Source: Tetragonia tetragonoides (taxonomy: Eukaryota > Streptophyta > Magnoliopsida > Caryophyllales > Aizoaceae). Taken from it: a stretch of 64,000 nt of DNA. The notes beneath the pieces were generated by a model. The model was not told the origin of the DNA. It saw only the letters and a program-made list of their open reading frames with translations, and ran no database searches. Positions 1 to 10,759 of the stretch are shown piece by piece; position 1 is the first letter of the stretch; the number at the start of each line of letters is the position of its first letter. A program made the position numbers and the translations under genes. Where the stretch lies: the NCBI GenBank assembly GCA_038025085.1, contig CM076153.1, positions 16,591,001 through 16,655,000 of the forward strand, given 5' to 3'.

Positions 1-1754
1 CTCTGTCCTAAATGTTAGCATCTCTTCTGCTGAGAGTGGGTCTTTTATGCTGGGGTTTTCAATCAGAAATTCTTCAAGCACACATGCATTCATAAGAATG
101 ATTTTTGCCAGCTGAAGCAGAAATGCAAGCATTGGCTTTGAATATCCACAAATTGTGACCTTTTTAAGGTGCGTCCTCAAGCACATATAATCACAAGATC
201 CGATGTTCATCTGATCAAGCGCAGGATGATTAACCTACGTAGAGAGAGACAGATTGAAATAATAAGGTATAAAGTATGACTGATCATGAAATAAAACCAC
301 ATATACTATCAGCTGTACTACCTTAGCAGCAAGCGGCTGCCTCCGGTGAGAGTCTTGTTGCAGGACAAGTTCCTCTAGGGTAGGTGAACTTCTTAGCAGA
401 CAAATAACCCACTGAACATCATTTTCATGCTGCCATATATTGACTACTTTGACTCACCTCCAGCAGTTCTCTGGACATGAAATATTTGCCTTCATGAAGT
501 GGGCAAACATCTGATATACAAAACCATTAAACAAGCATGAGTAACAGAGTGGCTAAACCAAAACTAAGCTCAAATATATTTACATGAAGTACTCCTACTC
601 TATCTCAAAATAACTAGTTGACTTTTGCATCAGTTTTCCTAAATAGTTTTCATTCAAAACATCAAATGTAGTACAACTGACGGCATCTTAAAATCCCAAA
701 TTCCATATTCGGTGACAAAATAATGATCAGGGATTTGTCAACTTGATATCAAAAAGTCGATAAAAAAAAAGTTGATTCTAGATGAAGACCATGGCATTTC
801 AAAAAGTCAATATTGTTGCTGGTATCCGTAAAACAAAATAGTACTCCGAAAACGAAATTAACCAAAGCTTACTCTAGGAAGCCATCCATGCGCTGTGAGT
901 GTCTTAAGATGCTGTGTCTTCTCCATCAATGTCCTGAGCTGACGACCCTTGGTTATTGTTTGTAGAGAAATGGAGGCATCAGTAACAGATGAAATATCTA
1001 TTATCTCCACGGGTGAGTTAGAACTGAGATACAAAGACTTCAAACTTGGGCCATTGATTTTACGCTTAGTAGCTGACAAACTATTACCAAAAAACTCTAT
1101 TTCCAACTTTTGAACACCCGAAGTAGGAAACTCAAAGGAAGTCACCTTTGAACACTCATTAATGCCAACTTCTTGAATCAAAGGGCAGCCCTCGATGATG
1201 TTCCTCAAAGCCTCATCATCGATCGTAACATTCACTAAGCTCAGGATTTTCAAGGAGGCCAACTGAGCTGGCTGGTGAACTTCTACCGTGCAACGATTCA
1301 ATGTAAGTTTGACAAGGGAGTGACTAGTGAAGATACAATGAGGCACAACACCACTTAGACAAGGATAGCGCGGGTGTGGAAATTCGAGATAGCACACTTG
1401 AAGTTGCTTTCTGGCTAACAAAAGTTGTAACCAACTTTCTACCTCACTTCTTAACTCATCAGTAAGAATCTCAACGAAGCACTTGAGTCGAAGCCTATCA
1501 ACTTTACTCGCTTTATGAAGGTTCAACACTTGAGAGATCAAGTTGCGGAACTTTTTACCTTCAAAGAGGTGCCAACCTACACGACCAGGCCCCCCATATA
1601 CTTCCTCCTCAAAGTCAAGAGCGCTAATGCAAGTCCAGGAGTTTCGGAACCTCTTTGAGATGAGCACAGTGCGTACAGCTTCTAGGGCTGGTAGGAAGGA
1701 AAGTATATGCTTCAGAACACCATCAGGTAGGTTACTGAGTCTGTCTCCACCCAT
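1..1754 (-). CDS. F-box/LRR/FBD protein gene, 3' end off window; in-frame TGA in exon 2
   Basis: Substrate-adaptor family of SCF ubiquitin ligases. Exon 1 (1754-873, 294 codons) starts MGGDRLSNLPDGVLKHIL: the F-box is at residues 5-47 (LPD, then FLPALEAVRTVLISKRF), followed by leucine-rich repeats. The donor is AGA|GTAAGC. Exon 2 (510-322, 63 codons) carries the segment before the FBD domain (WVICLLRSSPTLEELVL). Exon 3 (234 to the edge) is FBD-like (LKKVTICGYSKPMLAFLL). All junctions are phase 0 with GT-AG borders. Oddity: codon 19 of exon 2 is TGA (456-454), where the family usually has a sense codon after CWR. So the gene is either a recent pseudogene, makes a protein lacking FBD, or uses a downstream in-frame acceptor (GGCAG|CAT, about 431). 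The family is certain; function and target are unknown. Confidence 0.85.
594..829. mobile_element. possible Stowaway MITE relic in F-box intron 1
   Basis: The left end, CTCCTACTCTATCTCAAAA followed by GTTGACTTTT, resembles Stowaway termini, and AAAAGTCAATATTGTT occurs on the right in inverted form. The outer right end is degenerate and no TA duplication is clear. Confidence 0.3.
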
Positions 1755-2318
1755 TGATCCTATTAGTTTATGTGATCAACACTTATCCACTATGGAAGAA
1801 CAGTAGTTTTAGACTGATTACGCAACTGCAGTTCACAGAACATGCCGTTAAGAGAACAGATCCTAAATAAGACAGAACATCATCATGAATAATAATGTAT
1901 CCAATTTGCTGTTTAACAAAAACAAGAAACATAGAACATCATTATCAGTTATGCTTATGCAGCTTGGCATTAATAGCTTGAATATATCAACAATCACCAT
2001 CCAGTAAGTGGAGGGGTTAAGATGGACACAAAAAATACAATTAAGTTTCTTTCGACTTACAAAAAAACATTGTTGCAACTTAGTAGTAATATTAATAGAA
2101 ATTCAAATTTTCATTCAATCTTACAAAAGAAAGGCTGTTTGGAACGTAGACCCACAAAAGAAAATTTGATTATTATTTATTTAATCAACAATTTTGAATG
2201 ATTTTGAATGATTGAAAAAGTGAATGACTAAAAAAGTAGATTATGAAAGTAAACACACCCAAAAAAAAAGAAAAGAAAAGGGTTTAGATATATCATAAAT
2301 TCATAAGGAAAGTGGAAA
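1755..2318. other. upstream region of the F-box gene
   Basis: AT-rich sequence between the F-box start codon and the Copia insertion. It should hold the 5' UTR and promoter, but no convincing TATA box or noncoding exon can be picked out. The Copia element sits about 570 bp upstream of the ATG and may have displaced promoter sequence to beyond 7990. Confidence 0.4.
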
Positions 2319-2323
2319 CAAAT

Positions 2324-3119
2324 TGTTGGAGTATCCCTCCTACATGGAGGAAGAACCCAATTAATTTGGGATATATTTGCTTACCATATGGGTTATCCAT
2401 ATGATGTTTAAGTGAAGGGCAATTTCGTATATTCACTCACAAGTGGCTTCCCTTATAAGCCAAAAGGTTAGAAGGGCTGAGTGCAAGAGAGAGAAAGCCT
2501 AGACACTCAAAAATTCAGGAGAAAAGTCTAGAAGAGAAGAGGAGAGAGAGAAGAGGAGCCACCCACGAATTTTGGTGCTGGCAGCCCAGAAATCCGCCCC
2601 GATCGACGACCAAACGAACTCCGATCGTCGCGAGATTTTAGCACGTTGTTCCTGACATCCCCCTCTTCAAATCCAACGGTCAGAATTTCATTTGGAGCTC
2701 TCTAACTCAGTTTTCTAAATTCAGCTCTTATTTTATACGAAATTGTATTTCCACTCTTTTTGGGTGATGATTTGGGAGACTTGTTGTGCCAAGGTTGATC
2801 CTTGATGATTGTGAATACCTCTAGTTGATCTAGGGAAGAACTATTGTTGTACCCACTTGTTAATTTGTTGATTAGTGGAGGTTTTGGCACCGTTTGTTAA
2901 CGGTCCCGTGGTTTTTTCCCCACATCGGGGTTTCCACGTAAATCCTTGCGTCTCCTTGTTTATTTACTGTTTTTGGGCTGATTTATAGTTCCATTTGCTG
3001 CTGTCATTTTGGTTCAATATTGTTTGGTTGCTTGAATTGGTTATTGCTCATATTTGCATCACAACCGGGGAAAAAGTCTTTGTTGCTTCCGCTTGTGTAT
3101 TTGTGTGCTTTCCCCAACA
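2324..3119 (+). repeat. 5' LTR of Copia element
   Basis: 796 bp, TG...CA ends. A TATA-like TTATAAG lies at 2453-2459. A hairpin CGTGG/CCACG with inner stem CCCC/GGGG lies at 2907-2938. The 62-codon frame inside (2702-2890, minus) recurs in the other LTR only because the LTRs are the same sequence. Confidence 0.97.
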
Positions 3120-3122
3120 TAG

Positions 3123-3134
3123 TGGTATCAGAGC
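3123..3134 (+). other. primer-binding site, initiator tRNA-Met
   Basis: TGGTATCAGAGC, 3 bp after the 5' LTR, complementary to the 3' end of plant initiator tRNA-Met; primes minus-strand DNA synthesis. Confidence 0.95.
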
Positions 3135-3173
3135 TTTGGTTAGAGTCATTGTGAATTTGTTGTGTTGTTAAAG

Positions 3174-6100
3174 ATGGATGAAAAATCTGGTGTGCACGGA
3201 ATGATTAGTTTGAATTCTGGAAATTACTCCGTGTGGAAAACTAAAATGGAGGATATCCTTTATGTGAAGGATTTGTATGAACCAATTTTAAATGCAACCA
3301 TACCAACTGGTGTTGTTGAAAGTGAGTGGAAAATATTGAACCGTAAAGCCGTTGGAACAATTAGACAATTTGTTGATATGAGTGTCCTCCAACATATTGC
3401 CAATGACACGAATGCTTATACTCTTTGGAAGAAACTTGAGACCATGTATGAAAGGAAGAATGCCTTGAGTAAAGCGTCATTGATTAGAAAACTTGTGAAA
3501 CTGGAATATAAAGATGGTGATAGCATAGTAGTTCACTTGAATGAATTTCAAAGTTTGATTAACAAGTTGTCTGCAATGAAGATGAATTTAGATGATGAGC
3601 TGCAGGCATTGCTACTACTTTGCTCATTGCCAGAAAGTTGGGACACTCTATTTGTATCACTTAGCAACTCCGCACCAGAGGGCACGCTGACAATGGAAAT
3701 TGTCAAAGCTAGTTTGTTGAATGAAGAAACTAGAAGGAAGGAAATGAGTTCCTCCACACAACCAGAGGCTAATGTGACACAAGAATCAAGCAGGGGAAGA
3801 AGTAAGACTCGATATCCCCAGCATAGAGACAAGTCCAGGGGGAGATCAAAATCAAAGGGTAAGATCATTTGCCACTATTGTGATAAGCCAGGCCACATTC
3901 AAAAACATTGCAGGAAAATGAAGAGAGACAAGTCCAGAGAAAGGAAAGAAAAGGGTGAGACATTCGGGCAACAACAAGAAGAGAAAGATAACAACACCAC
4001 TGCAATTGCAACAAGTGATGAATTATTTTTTATTGGTGACCATTGCCTAAATCTAGATAGTGATGATTGTACTTGGGTGATTGACACGGGTGCTTCGTTT
4101 CATCTAACCTCGCACCAAGATTACTTCTCATCTTACACCAGCGGTGACTTTGGCTATGTAAAGATGGGGAATGATGGCTCATCCAAGATTGTAGGCATGG
4201 GTACAGTGTGTTTGGAGACATCCACAGGTTGCAGTTTGGTGTTGAGAGATGTCCGACATGTTCCAGACATTCGGCTGAATTTGATATCTCCTGGGTTGCT
4301 CGATGATGTTGGTTACTCCAGCAACTTTGGTGGTGGAAAGTGCAAGCTTATCAAAGGAAGTTTGATTGTGGCTCGTGGGAGCAAGCAGAGATCCTTGTAT
4401 GTGATGCAAGCTAAGTTGTGCAAAGGAGAAGTACACGCAGTTGATGATTCCTCCAGCGAGTTATGGCACAAGAGACTTGGTCACATGAGTGAAAGAGGTA
4501 TGCAAATGCTTGCTAAGAAGCAACTCCTTCCTGATGTTCAAGGTATGTCCTTGAAACCCTGTGTTGATTGTTTAGCTGGAAAACAACATAGGGCAGCATT
4601 TCATACTCGTCCCCCATCTAGAAGAAAACATGCATTAGATCTTGTTCACACTGATGTATGTTCTATGGATACTAAGTCACATAGCGGTGCACTTTATTTT
4701 GTTACTTTTATTGATGATTATTCTAGAAAACTGTGGGCTTTTGTGTTGAAAACCAAAGACCAGGTACTACAGTTTTTCAAGCAGTTCCAGGCCAGAGTTG
4801 AGAGAGAAACAGGCCGGAAGCTCAAGTGTGTTAGAGCTGACAATGGTGGAGAGTACAGGGGTCCATTTGAAGAGTATTGCAAAGTACAGGGCATCAGGCT
4901 TGAGAAGACAGTTCCCAAGACACCTCAGCTGAATGGACTTGCAGAGAGAATGAACAGAACAATTGAAGAAAGAATTCGATGTATGCTCTCTCATGCGAAG
5001 CTGCCTAGGATTTTTTGGGCCGAGGCAATGTTTACAGCAGTGTACCTCATCAACCGGTCACCTTCAGTTCCTCTTAATGGAGATGTTCCGCAGAGAGTAT
5101 GGACTGGTAAAGAGGTATCATTCAGCCACCTGAGAGTCTTTGGGTGCCTTGCATATGTTCATATTCCCAGAGATGAGAGGTCCAAGCTTGATAGCAAGAC
5201 AAAGCCATGCATCTTCCTAGGGTACTCAGAGGATGAGTTTGGGTACAGATTGTGGAATCCAGTTAGCAGGAAAGTGATTAGAAGCAGAGATGTAGTGTTC
5301 TTTGAAGACAAAACCTTTGCAGATTGTGAGAAGAAGAAACAACCAGAGCCTTCTCCTAGTGACAGCGCCAACTCAGATCCAATATTTCCTGAAGTAACTC
5401 CTAGAGTTCAAGGGGGAGAACAACAGGAAGATGGCAATGATGATCATAACAGTGATGATGGTGATGATGTTCAGCCACCACCAGATCATACACATGAAGA
5501 AGAACCCCATGTACAACCAGAACCACAGTTGAGAAGATCCACCAGAGAGAGACAGCCTACCTCTAAATATCCAGCAGATGAGTATGTGTTGATGACCGAC
5601 GGGGGAGAACCTGAAAGCTACGAGGAGGCTATGTCACATGAGCACTGCAAGGAGTGGTATAATGCCATGCAAGATGAGATGAAATCCTTGCATGAGAACC
5701 ACACATATGACTTAGTGGAGTTGCCTAAGGGCAAGAGAGCACTCAAGAACAAATGGGTGTACAGACTGAAAACTGGAGAAGATGGTTCACCACCTAGGTA
5801 CAAGGCACGTTTGGTGGTGAAAGGCTCAGGTCAAAAGAAAGGCATAGACTTTGAAGAGATTTTCTCTCCAGTTGTAAAGATGTCTTCTGTTAGAGTTGTT
5901 CTTGGCTTAGCTGCTAGCATGGATTTGGAGTTGGAACAACTTGATGTGAAGACTGCTTTCCTCCATGGTGACTTAGAGGAGGAAATCTACATGGAGCAAC
6001 CAGAAGGTTTCCAAGAGAAGGGAAGTGAGAAGCTTGTATGCCGTTTGAAAAAGAGTTTATATGGCTTGAAACAAGCACCTCGACAATGGTACAAGAAGTT

Positions 6101-7172
6101 TGAGTCTTTCATGAAAGACCACAGTTTCCACAAGACACATGCAGATTCATGTGTGTTTGTGAAGCATTACGCCGGAGGTGATTTTCTCATTCTCTTACTT
6201 TATGTGGATGACATGTTGATTGTTGGACAGGATAAGGAGAAGATTGCCAACCTGAAGAGTGCCTTGAGCAAGTCCTTTGCAATGAAGGACCTTGGCCCTG
6301 CAAAGCAAATTTTGGGCATGCGTATCTCTCGTGATAGGAAGAACAAGAAGATATGGCTATCACAAGAGAGTTACATCCAGAAGCTGCTAGAGAGGTTCAA
6401 GATGGACAAAGCTAAACCCGTGAGCTCGCCACTTGCAGGTCACATGAAGCTAAGCTCCAGCCAGTGTCCTACAAGTGAGAATGACAAGAAAGAGATGATG
6501 ACGGTGCCTTATGCATCCGCCGTGGGGAGTTTGATGTATGCCATGGTATGCACTAGGCCAGACATTGCACATGCCATTGGGGTTGTTAGCAGGTTCATGT
6601 CTAATCCTGGTAAGGAGCATTGGGCAGCAGTAAAGTGGATCATGCGGTATCTCAGAGGTACTTCTAGAGTGTGTTTATGCTTTGGTCCCGGACAACCTGT
6701 GTTAGATGGCTACACAGATGCTGATTTGTCGGGTGATATTGATGCTAGTAAGTCTACCTCCGGATACTTGATGACAATTGCAGGGGGAGCTGTTTCATGG
6801 CAATCAAAATTGCAAAAGTGTGTTGCTCTGTCTACCACAGAATCTGAGTATATGGCAGCGGTTGAAGCTGGCAAGGAGTTTATTTGGATGAGAGATTTTC
6901 TAGAGGAGTTGGGTTTGAAACAAGACAAGTACCCTCTTTATTGTGATAGTCAAAGTGCCATCCACCTTGCCAAGAATGCAGCCTACCATTCCCGAACCAA
7001 ACACATACGGAGGAGGTATCATTGGATTCGAGAAGCGGTAGAAGACAAGTCATTTGAGCTTGTGAAGATTCACACCGATCTCAACGGATCGGACATGTTG
7101 ACGAAGGCCTTGCCTAAGGAGAAACTTCTTGTTTGTAGAAAGATTGCGGGCTTGGTCGAGCCCCCCATGTAG
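3174..7172 (+). CDS. Copia gag-pol polyprotein, intact, 1332 aa
   Basis: Single uninterrupted frame from ATG 3174 (MDEKSGVHGM) to TAG 7172; an upstream in-frame GTG at 3162 is not a normal plant start. Gag (UBN2-like) comes first, with a CCHC zinc knuckle CHYCDKPGHIQKHC at residues 233-246. The protease motif DTGAS is at about residue 304, then the GAG-pre-integrase motif WHKRLGH. Integrase has D494, D556 and E591. RT has YVDD at 1010-1013. RNase H follows (DGYTDADLSGD, then STTESEYMA and CDSQSAIHLAKN), with a typical C-terminal YHSRTKHIRRRYHWIRE. No stops, frameshifts or missing catalytic residues were seen, so the protein could be active. The polyprotein packages element RNA and makes and integrates the DNA copy. 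Confidence 0.97.
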   Translation: MDEKSGVHGMISLNSGNYSVWKTKMEDILYVKDLYEPILNATIPTGVVESEWKILNRKAVGTIRQFVDMSVLQHIANDTNAYTLWKKLETMYERKNALSKASLIRKLVKLEYKDGDSIVVHLNEFQSLINKLSAMKMNLDDELQALLLLCSLPESWDTLFVSLSNSAPEGTLTMEIVKASLLNEETRRKEMSSSTQPEANVTQESSRGRSKTRYPQHRDKSRGRSKSKGKIICHYCDKPGHIQKHCRKMKRDKSRERKEKGETFGQQQEEKDNNTTAIATSDELFFIGDHCLNLDSDDCTWVIDTGASFHLTSHQDYFSSYTSGDFGYVKMGNDGSSKIVGMGTVCLETSTGCSLVLRDVRHVPDIRLNLISPGLLDDVGYSSNFGGGKCKLIKGSLIVARGSKQRSLYVMQAKLCKGEVHAVDDSSSELWHKRLGHMSERGMQMLAKKQLLPDVQGMSLKPCVDCLAGKQHRAAFHTRPPSRRKHALDLVHTDVCSMDTKSHSGALYFVTFIDDYSRKLWAFVLKTKDQVLQFFKQFQARVERETGRKLKCVRADNGGEYRGPFEEYCKVQGIRLEKTVPKTPQLNGLAERMNRTIEERIRCMLSHAKLPRIFWAEAMFTAVYLINRSPSVPLNGDVPQRVWTGKEVSFSHLRVFGCLAYVHIPRDERSKLDSKTKPCIFLGYSEDEFGYRLWNPVSRKVIRSRDVVFFEDKTFADCEKKKQPEPSPSDSANSDPIFPEVTPRVQGGEQQEDGNDDHNSDDGDDVQPPPDHTHEEEPHVQPEPQLRRSTRERQPTSKYPADEYVLMTDGGEPESYEEAMSHEHCKEWYNAMQDEMKSLHENHTYDLVELPKGKRALKNKWVYRLKTGEDGSPPRYKARLVVKGSGQKKGIDFEEIFSPVVKMSSVRVVLGLAASMDLELEQLDVKTAFLHGDLEEEIYMEQPEGFQEKGSEKLVCRLKKSLYGLKQAPRQWYKKFESFMKDHSFHKTHADSCVFVKHYAGGDFLILLLYVDDMLIVGQDKEKIANLKSALSKSFAMKDLGPAKQILGMRISRDRKNKKIWLSQESYIQKLLERFKMDKAKPVSSPLAGHMKLSSSQCPTSENDKKEMMTVPYASAVGSLMYAMVCTRPDIAHAIGVVSRFMSNPGKEHWAAVKWIMRYLRGTSRVCLCFGPGQPVLDGYTDADLSGDIDASKSTSGYLMTIAGGAVSWQSKLQKCVALSTTESEYMAAVEAGKEFIWMRDFLEELGLKQDKYPLYCDSQSAIHLAKNAAYHSRTKHIRRRYHWIREAVEDKSFELVKIHTDLNGSDMLTKALPKEKLLVCRKIAGLVEPPM

Positions 7173-7188
7173 GAGTGAGGGGGAGATT
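7171..7188 (+). other. polypurine tract of Copia element
   Basis: Purine-rich AGGAGTGAGGGGGAGATT directly before the 3' LTR; primes plus-strand DNA synthesis. Confidence 0.85.
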
Positions 7189-7984
7189 TGTTGGAGTATC
7201 CCTCCTACATGGAGGAAGAACCCAATTAATTTGGGATATATTTGCTTACCATATGGGTTATCCATATGATGTTTAAGTGAAGGGCAATTTCGTATATTCA
7301 CTCACAAGTGGCTTCCCTTATAAGCCAAAAGGTTAGAAGGGCTGAGTGCAAGAGAGAGAAAGCCTAGACACTCAAAAATTCAGGAGAAAAGTCTAGAAGA
7401 GAAGAGGAGAGAGAGAAGAGGAGCCACCCACGAATTTTGGTGCTGGCAGCCCAGAAATCCGCCCCGATCGACGACCAAACGAACTCCGATCGTCGCGAGA
7501 TTTTAGCACGTTGTTCCTGACATCCCCCTCTTCAAATCCAACGGTCAGAATTTCATTTGGAGCTCTCTAACTCAGTTTTCTAAATTCAGCTCTTATTTTA
7601 TACGAAATTGTATTTCCACTCTTTTTGGGTGATGATTTGGGAGACTTGTTGTGCCAAGGTTGATCCTTGATGATTGTGAATACCTCTAGTTGATCTAGGG
7701 AAGAACTATTGTTGTACCCACTTGTTAATTTGTTGATTAGTGGAGGTTTTGGCACCGTTTGTTAACGGTCCCGTGGTTTTTTCCCCACATCGGGGTTTCC
7801 ACGTAAATCCTTGCGTCTCCTTGTTTATTTACTGTTTTTGGGCTGATTTATAGTTCCATTTGCTGCTGTCATTTTGGTTCAATATTGTTTGGTTGCTTGA
7901 ATTGGTTATTGCTCATATTTGCATCACAACCGGGGAAAAAGTCTTTGTTGCTTCCGCTTGTGTATTTGTGTGCTTTCCCCAACA
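7189..7984 (+). repeat. 3' LTR of Copia element
   Basis: 796 bp. No difference from the 5' LTR was found on reading both through. Followed by TSD CAAAT. Confidence 0.97.
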
Positions 7985-7989
7985 CAAAT

Positions 7990-8985
7990 TAGGGTTTACA
8001 ATAGGTTATTAGATTTTCTTGCATGTGTACACAATTTTAAATCACTGAATAAAAATGGAAGGCAATTTGCAAGAACATGGCGTGTAAAGCAAATCCCATA
8101 AACATAATTCTACAAATCAGCCTTCAATTATCTAAAATTTCAATTAGATAACCCATCAAATCGAGATTGAGCTAGTCATTTTAGAACTTAGATTACACCA
8201 CAAATAATAAACAAATCATCAGAAATCAATGAGGCTGAATACTAAAGATCTTGAAATCAATAAATAGAAAAACCTAATTAAATCGTATGAATTAAAGAAA
8301 TCAAATAATTATACACCATGAATTTGGAATTGCAGAAAATTAGAAAATTATAGCCAAGTCTCACTTACTTTATCGAATGCAAACAAAAATCGAAAACCGT
8401 TTGAGCGAAAATTAAACTGCAGACTTATTTTCTGACATCTTTCTTATTCTTAGTTAATGACGTCAATCCTGCTTAAGTGCTTCTCTCACCTGGCGACCCC
8501 TTTAAGCTTTAGATGTGCTCAAGTAGTGGGCTGAAGTTTCGTCCTATTGGGCTGGTGTTGGGTGGAACATCTTATTGGGCTGGAGTGCGTGGTTCGATTG
8601 AGATGCTTGAGATTTGAGATATCGCAAACGGGTTGTCCGGATCGGGTTCGGTCAACCGCTTCATTTTACTTTGACGTTTTAGGTCGGTTCCGAATCGGTT
8701 TGGTTTCGAGTTAGATAGTTCCTAATATTTCGGGCTTGACTCAGTTATGGGTTAAATTAATGTCAGAATAGTAGGAATTTGTTTTATATGTTATATCGAT
8801 TTGTCTTTTTTTTTTCTCTTCGGGTTTGCGTACAAGTCGAATCTACACTAGTGTGATCCTATCCAAAAAATAATCTCCTAATTGCTTTACTTAATTAATT
8901 TATTTAAAAAAAAATTGTATAGAAGTAAAATTTAAACTTGGCCAAACAGGGTTTTAATCTATCAAGAACTCATAAAATTAAGAAA
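7990..8985. other. intergenic, no gene seen
   Basis: AT-rich sequence continuing the locus interrupted by the Copia insertion. It may include upstream control DNA of the F-box gene. No ORF, RNA gene or bounded repeat could be supported. Confidence 0.4.
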
Positions 8986-9306
8986 TATTTTTCGAAACCT
9001 TCCTAAACTTTAGAATATTTTGTCGAGAACACCCTTTAAAAAATCAATTTTCTGCTTATACCCCCTTGTAAAAATAAAACCTTGTTTAGCCCCATCGTTA
9101 TACTATTTTGGTGATATTTTGGATTTTGTTTCCCAAGTAAGAGGAAAACGGGAAACAAAAAACTTAAAATCTCGCCGAAATAGTAAAATAAGGGGGATTT
9201 ATTAGGGTTTTTATACTTATAAAGGCGTATCAGTCAAAGTTTGATTTATTAGGGTGTACGTTCTTAACAAAATATTCTAACATTTATTAGGGGGTTTTGT
9301 CAAATT
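8986..9306. mobile_element. small element with long diverged terminal inverted repeats
   Basis: The left end (AAACCTTCCTAAACTTTAGAATATTTTGT...) is mirrored at the right (ACAAAATATTCTAACATTTATTAGGGGG). The arms are about 120 bp and well diverged. No coding capacity. TSD not resolved. It abuts the MULE that follows. Confidence 0.5.
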
Positions 9307-9633
9307 TTATTAAAATGAAGCGCAATTTGGTGAAAACCACCTGAAAAGTTACACCTTTTGTTCAGTACCCCCTGAAAAGTTGCTATTTGTTCAGTACCAC
9401 CTATAATGTTACAAACGCCGTGGAAGTCACACCTTAAGTGAAATTCCGACCAAATCCAAAATTTTTCTGACCATTTTACCCTCACGTGTCTAACCGGTGA
9501 CTTGTAATTAATTTTACGAAATAATTAATTAAAGTAATTAAACTAACTAAATTAATTAAACTAACTAAACTAATTAATTAAACTAACTAACTAAACTAAT
9601 TTGACCAAAAATTTTCTTCCCATTGTCTCGCTC

Positions 9634-9635
<2 letters not shown>

Positions 9636-9703
<68 letters not shown>
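9636..9703 (+). repeat. (CT)n microsatellite
   Basis: About 34 uninterrupted CT units inside the MULE. Long frames here encode only Leu-Ser or Arg-Glu runs and are not genes. Confidence 0.95.
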
Positions 9704-9708
<5 letters not shown>

Positions 9709-9742
9709 CTTCACTCCGGCAACCATAACTGTAACAAACACG

Positions 9743-9776
9743 ATGAGCTCCACCATTGTTGAAAAACTCCCCGTTG

Positions 9777-9813
<37 letters not shown>

Positions 9814-10033
9814 GTCCATTAAATCTCCTCATAAAAACGTAGAAGAAGCAGATGTTGGTATCAATTGTTACATCTCAAAACCTTCAAAATCAAGCTCAAA
9901 TTTTGATTCCTTAGGAGCTCGAAATTCTCAGAATCGAGATCGACATCTTGACATTCAAACGAGAAATTCTGAAACAAAACCGAAAATTAAGACAAAAAGG
10001 GAAAAAATTAAAAAGAAAGAAGGAGAAGCTTAG
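9743..10033 (+). CDS. possible captured ORF inside MULE, polyQ, 96 aa
   Basis: The only ATG-started frame of note in the element: MSSTIVEKLPVE, then a run of 12 Gln from (CAA)n (about 9778-9813), then a Ser/Asn/Lys-rich tail ending KKKEGEA. It lies just after the CT repeat, the layout of a 5' UTR plus first exon, so it may be a captured gene start. No domain is recognised and expression is unproven. Confidence 0.3.
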
Positions 10034-10289
10034 CTTGGAATCGGCAGATCGGAGCTTCTAAAGCTCATGCATGGCCATTGAAGCTCGCTCGAAATTAATC
10101 AGAAATGTCGCCGACCATGGTTCATGGCCGGAAACCACAAATCGGTGGCTTGAGAGCTCGATATGTGGTCGCCGGACAAAAATGGTGGTCGACAACCTTT
10201 AACTTCATCGCGGCCATGGCTTCGCTGAGTTCTTGTCGCCATTAATGACGATCTTCAGAGCTTGAGAGAGAGATGGAGATGGGTACGAG

Positions 10290-10291
<2 letters not shown>

Positions 10292-10349
<58 letters not shown>
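10292..10349 (+). repeat. (GA)n microsatellite
   Basis: About 29 GA units in the MULE; a shorter run recurs at about 10406-10425 after a duplicated flank. Confidence 0.95.
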
Positions 10350-10353
<4 letters not shown>

Positions 10354-10759
10354 CAGAAACTTCATCGCGGCCATGGCTTCGTTGTCGCCATTAATGACGA
10401 GCTTGAGAGAGAGAGAGAGAGAGAGCGCACGGAGATGGAGATGGAGATCGAGGGGTTGGGTTTAGGAAGAGAGAGGATGGGATGATGGGGTTGGGTTTGA
10501 GTGAAATTAATTAGTTTTAGGTTAGTTATTTATATTTATATTTTTTATTTATTTAATTATTTGGTCAAATCACTTAAAAGTCACGTGAGGGTAAAATGGT
10601 CAGAAAAATTTTGGATTTGGTCGGAATTTCACTTAAGGTGTGACTTCCACGGCGTTTGTAACATTATAGGTGGTACTGAACAAATAGCAACTTTTCAGGG
10701 GGTACTGAACAAAAGGTGTAACTTTTCAGGTAGTTTTCACCAAATTGCGCTAAAATGAA

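Larger units (their letters stand above)
2324..7984 (+). mobile_element. complete Ty1/Copia LTR retrotransposon, 5661 bp
   Basis: Two 796-bp LTRs (TGTTGG...CCAACA) bound an internal region with primer-binding site, one long gag-pol frame and polypurine tract. The 5-bp TSD CAAAT is at 2319-2323 and 7985-7989. The LTRs look identical by eye, so insertion was very recent. All coding domains are intact, so it may be autonomous. The domain order protease-integrase-RT-RNase H defines Copia. The protein resembles the TNT1-94/Tork type, but lineage assignment needs a tree. Confidence 0.97.
9320..10750. mobile_element. non-autonomous Mutator-like element (family A, copy 1), 1431 bp
   Basis: Terminal inverted repeats of about 168 bp (9320-9487 and 10583-10750) start GCGCAATTTGGTGAAAAC and differ at roughly one base. 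The 9-bp TSD TAAAATGAA is at 9311-9319 and 10751-10759. A 9-bp TSD with long TIRs is the mark of MULEs. No transposase. The interior has CT, CAA and GA microsatellites, a 97-codon ORF and a short duplicated segment (near 10201 and 10361). The same TIR family bounds the element at 27802. Confidence 0.93.

Noticed and set aside
2702..2890. 62-codon ORF found twice (also 7567-7755)
   Set aside because: Identical because it lies in the two LTRs of one element; no sign of coding selection.
9583..9832. Long frames on both strands across the CT/CAA repeats
   Set aside because: Their proteins are Leu-Ser, Arg-Glu or Cys/Leu runs produced by microsatellites; only the frame from ATG 9743 is kept, at low confidence.
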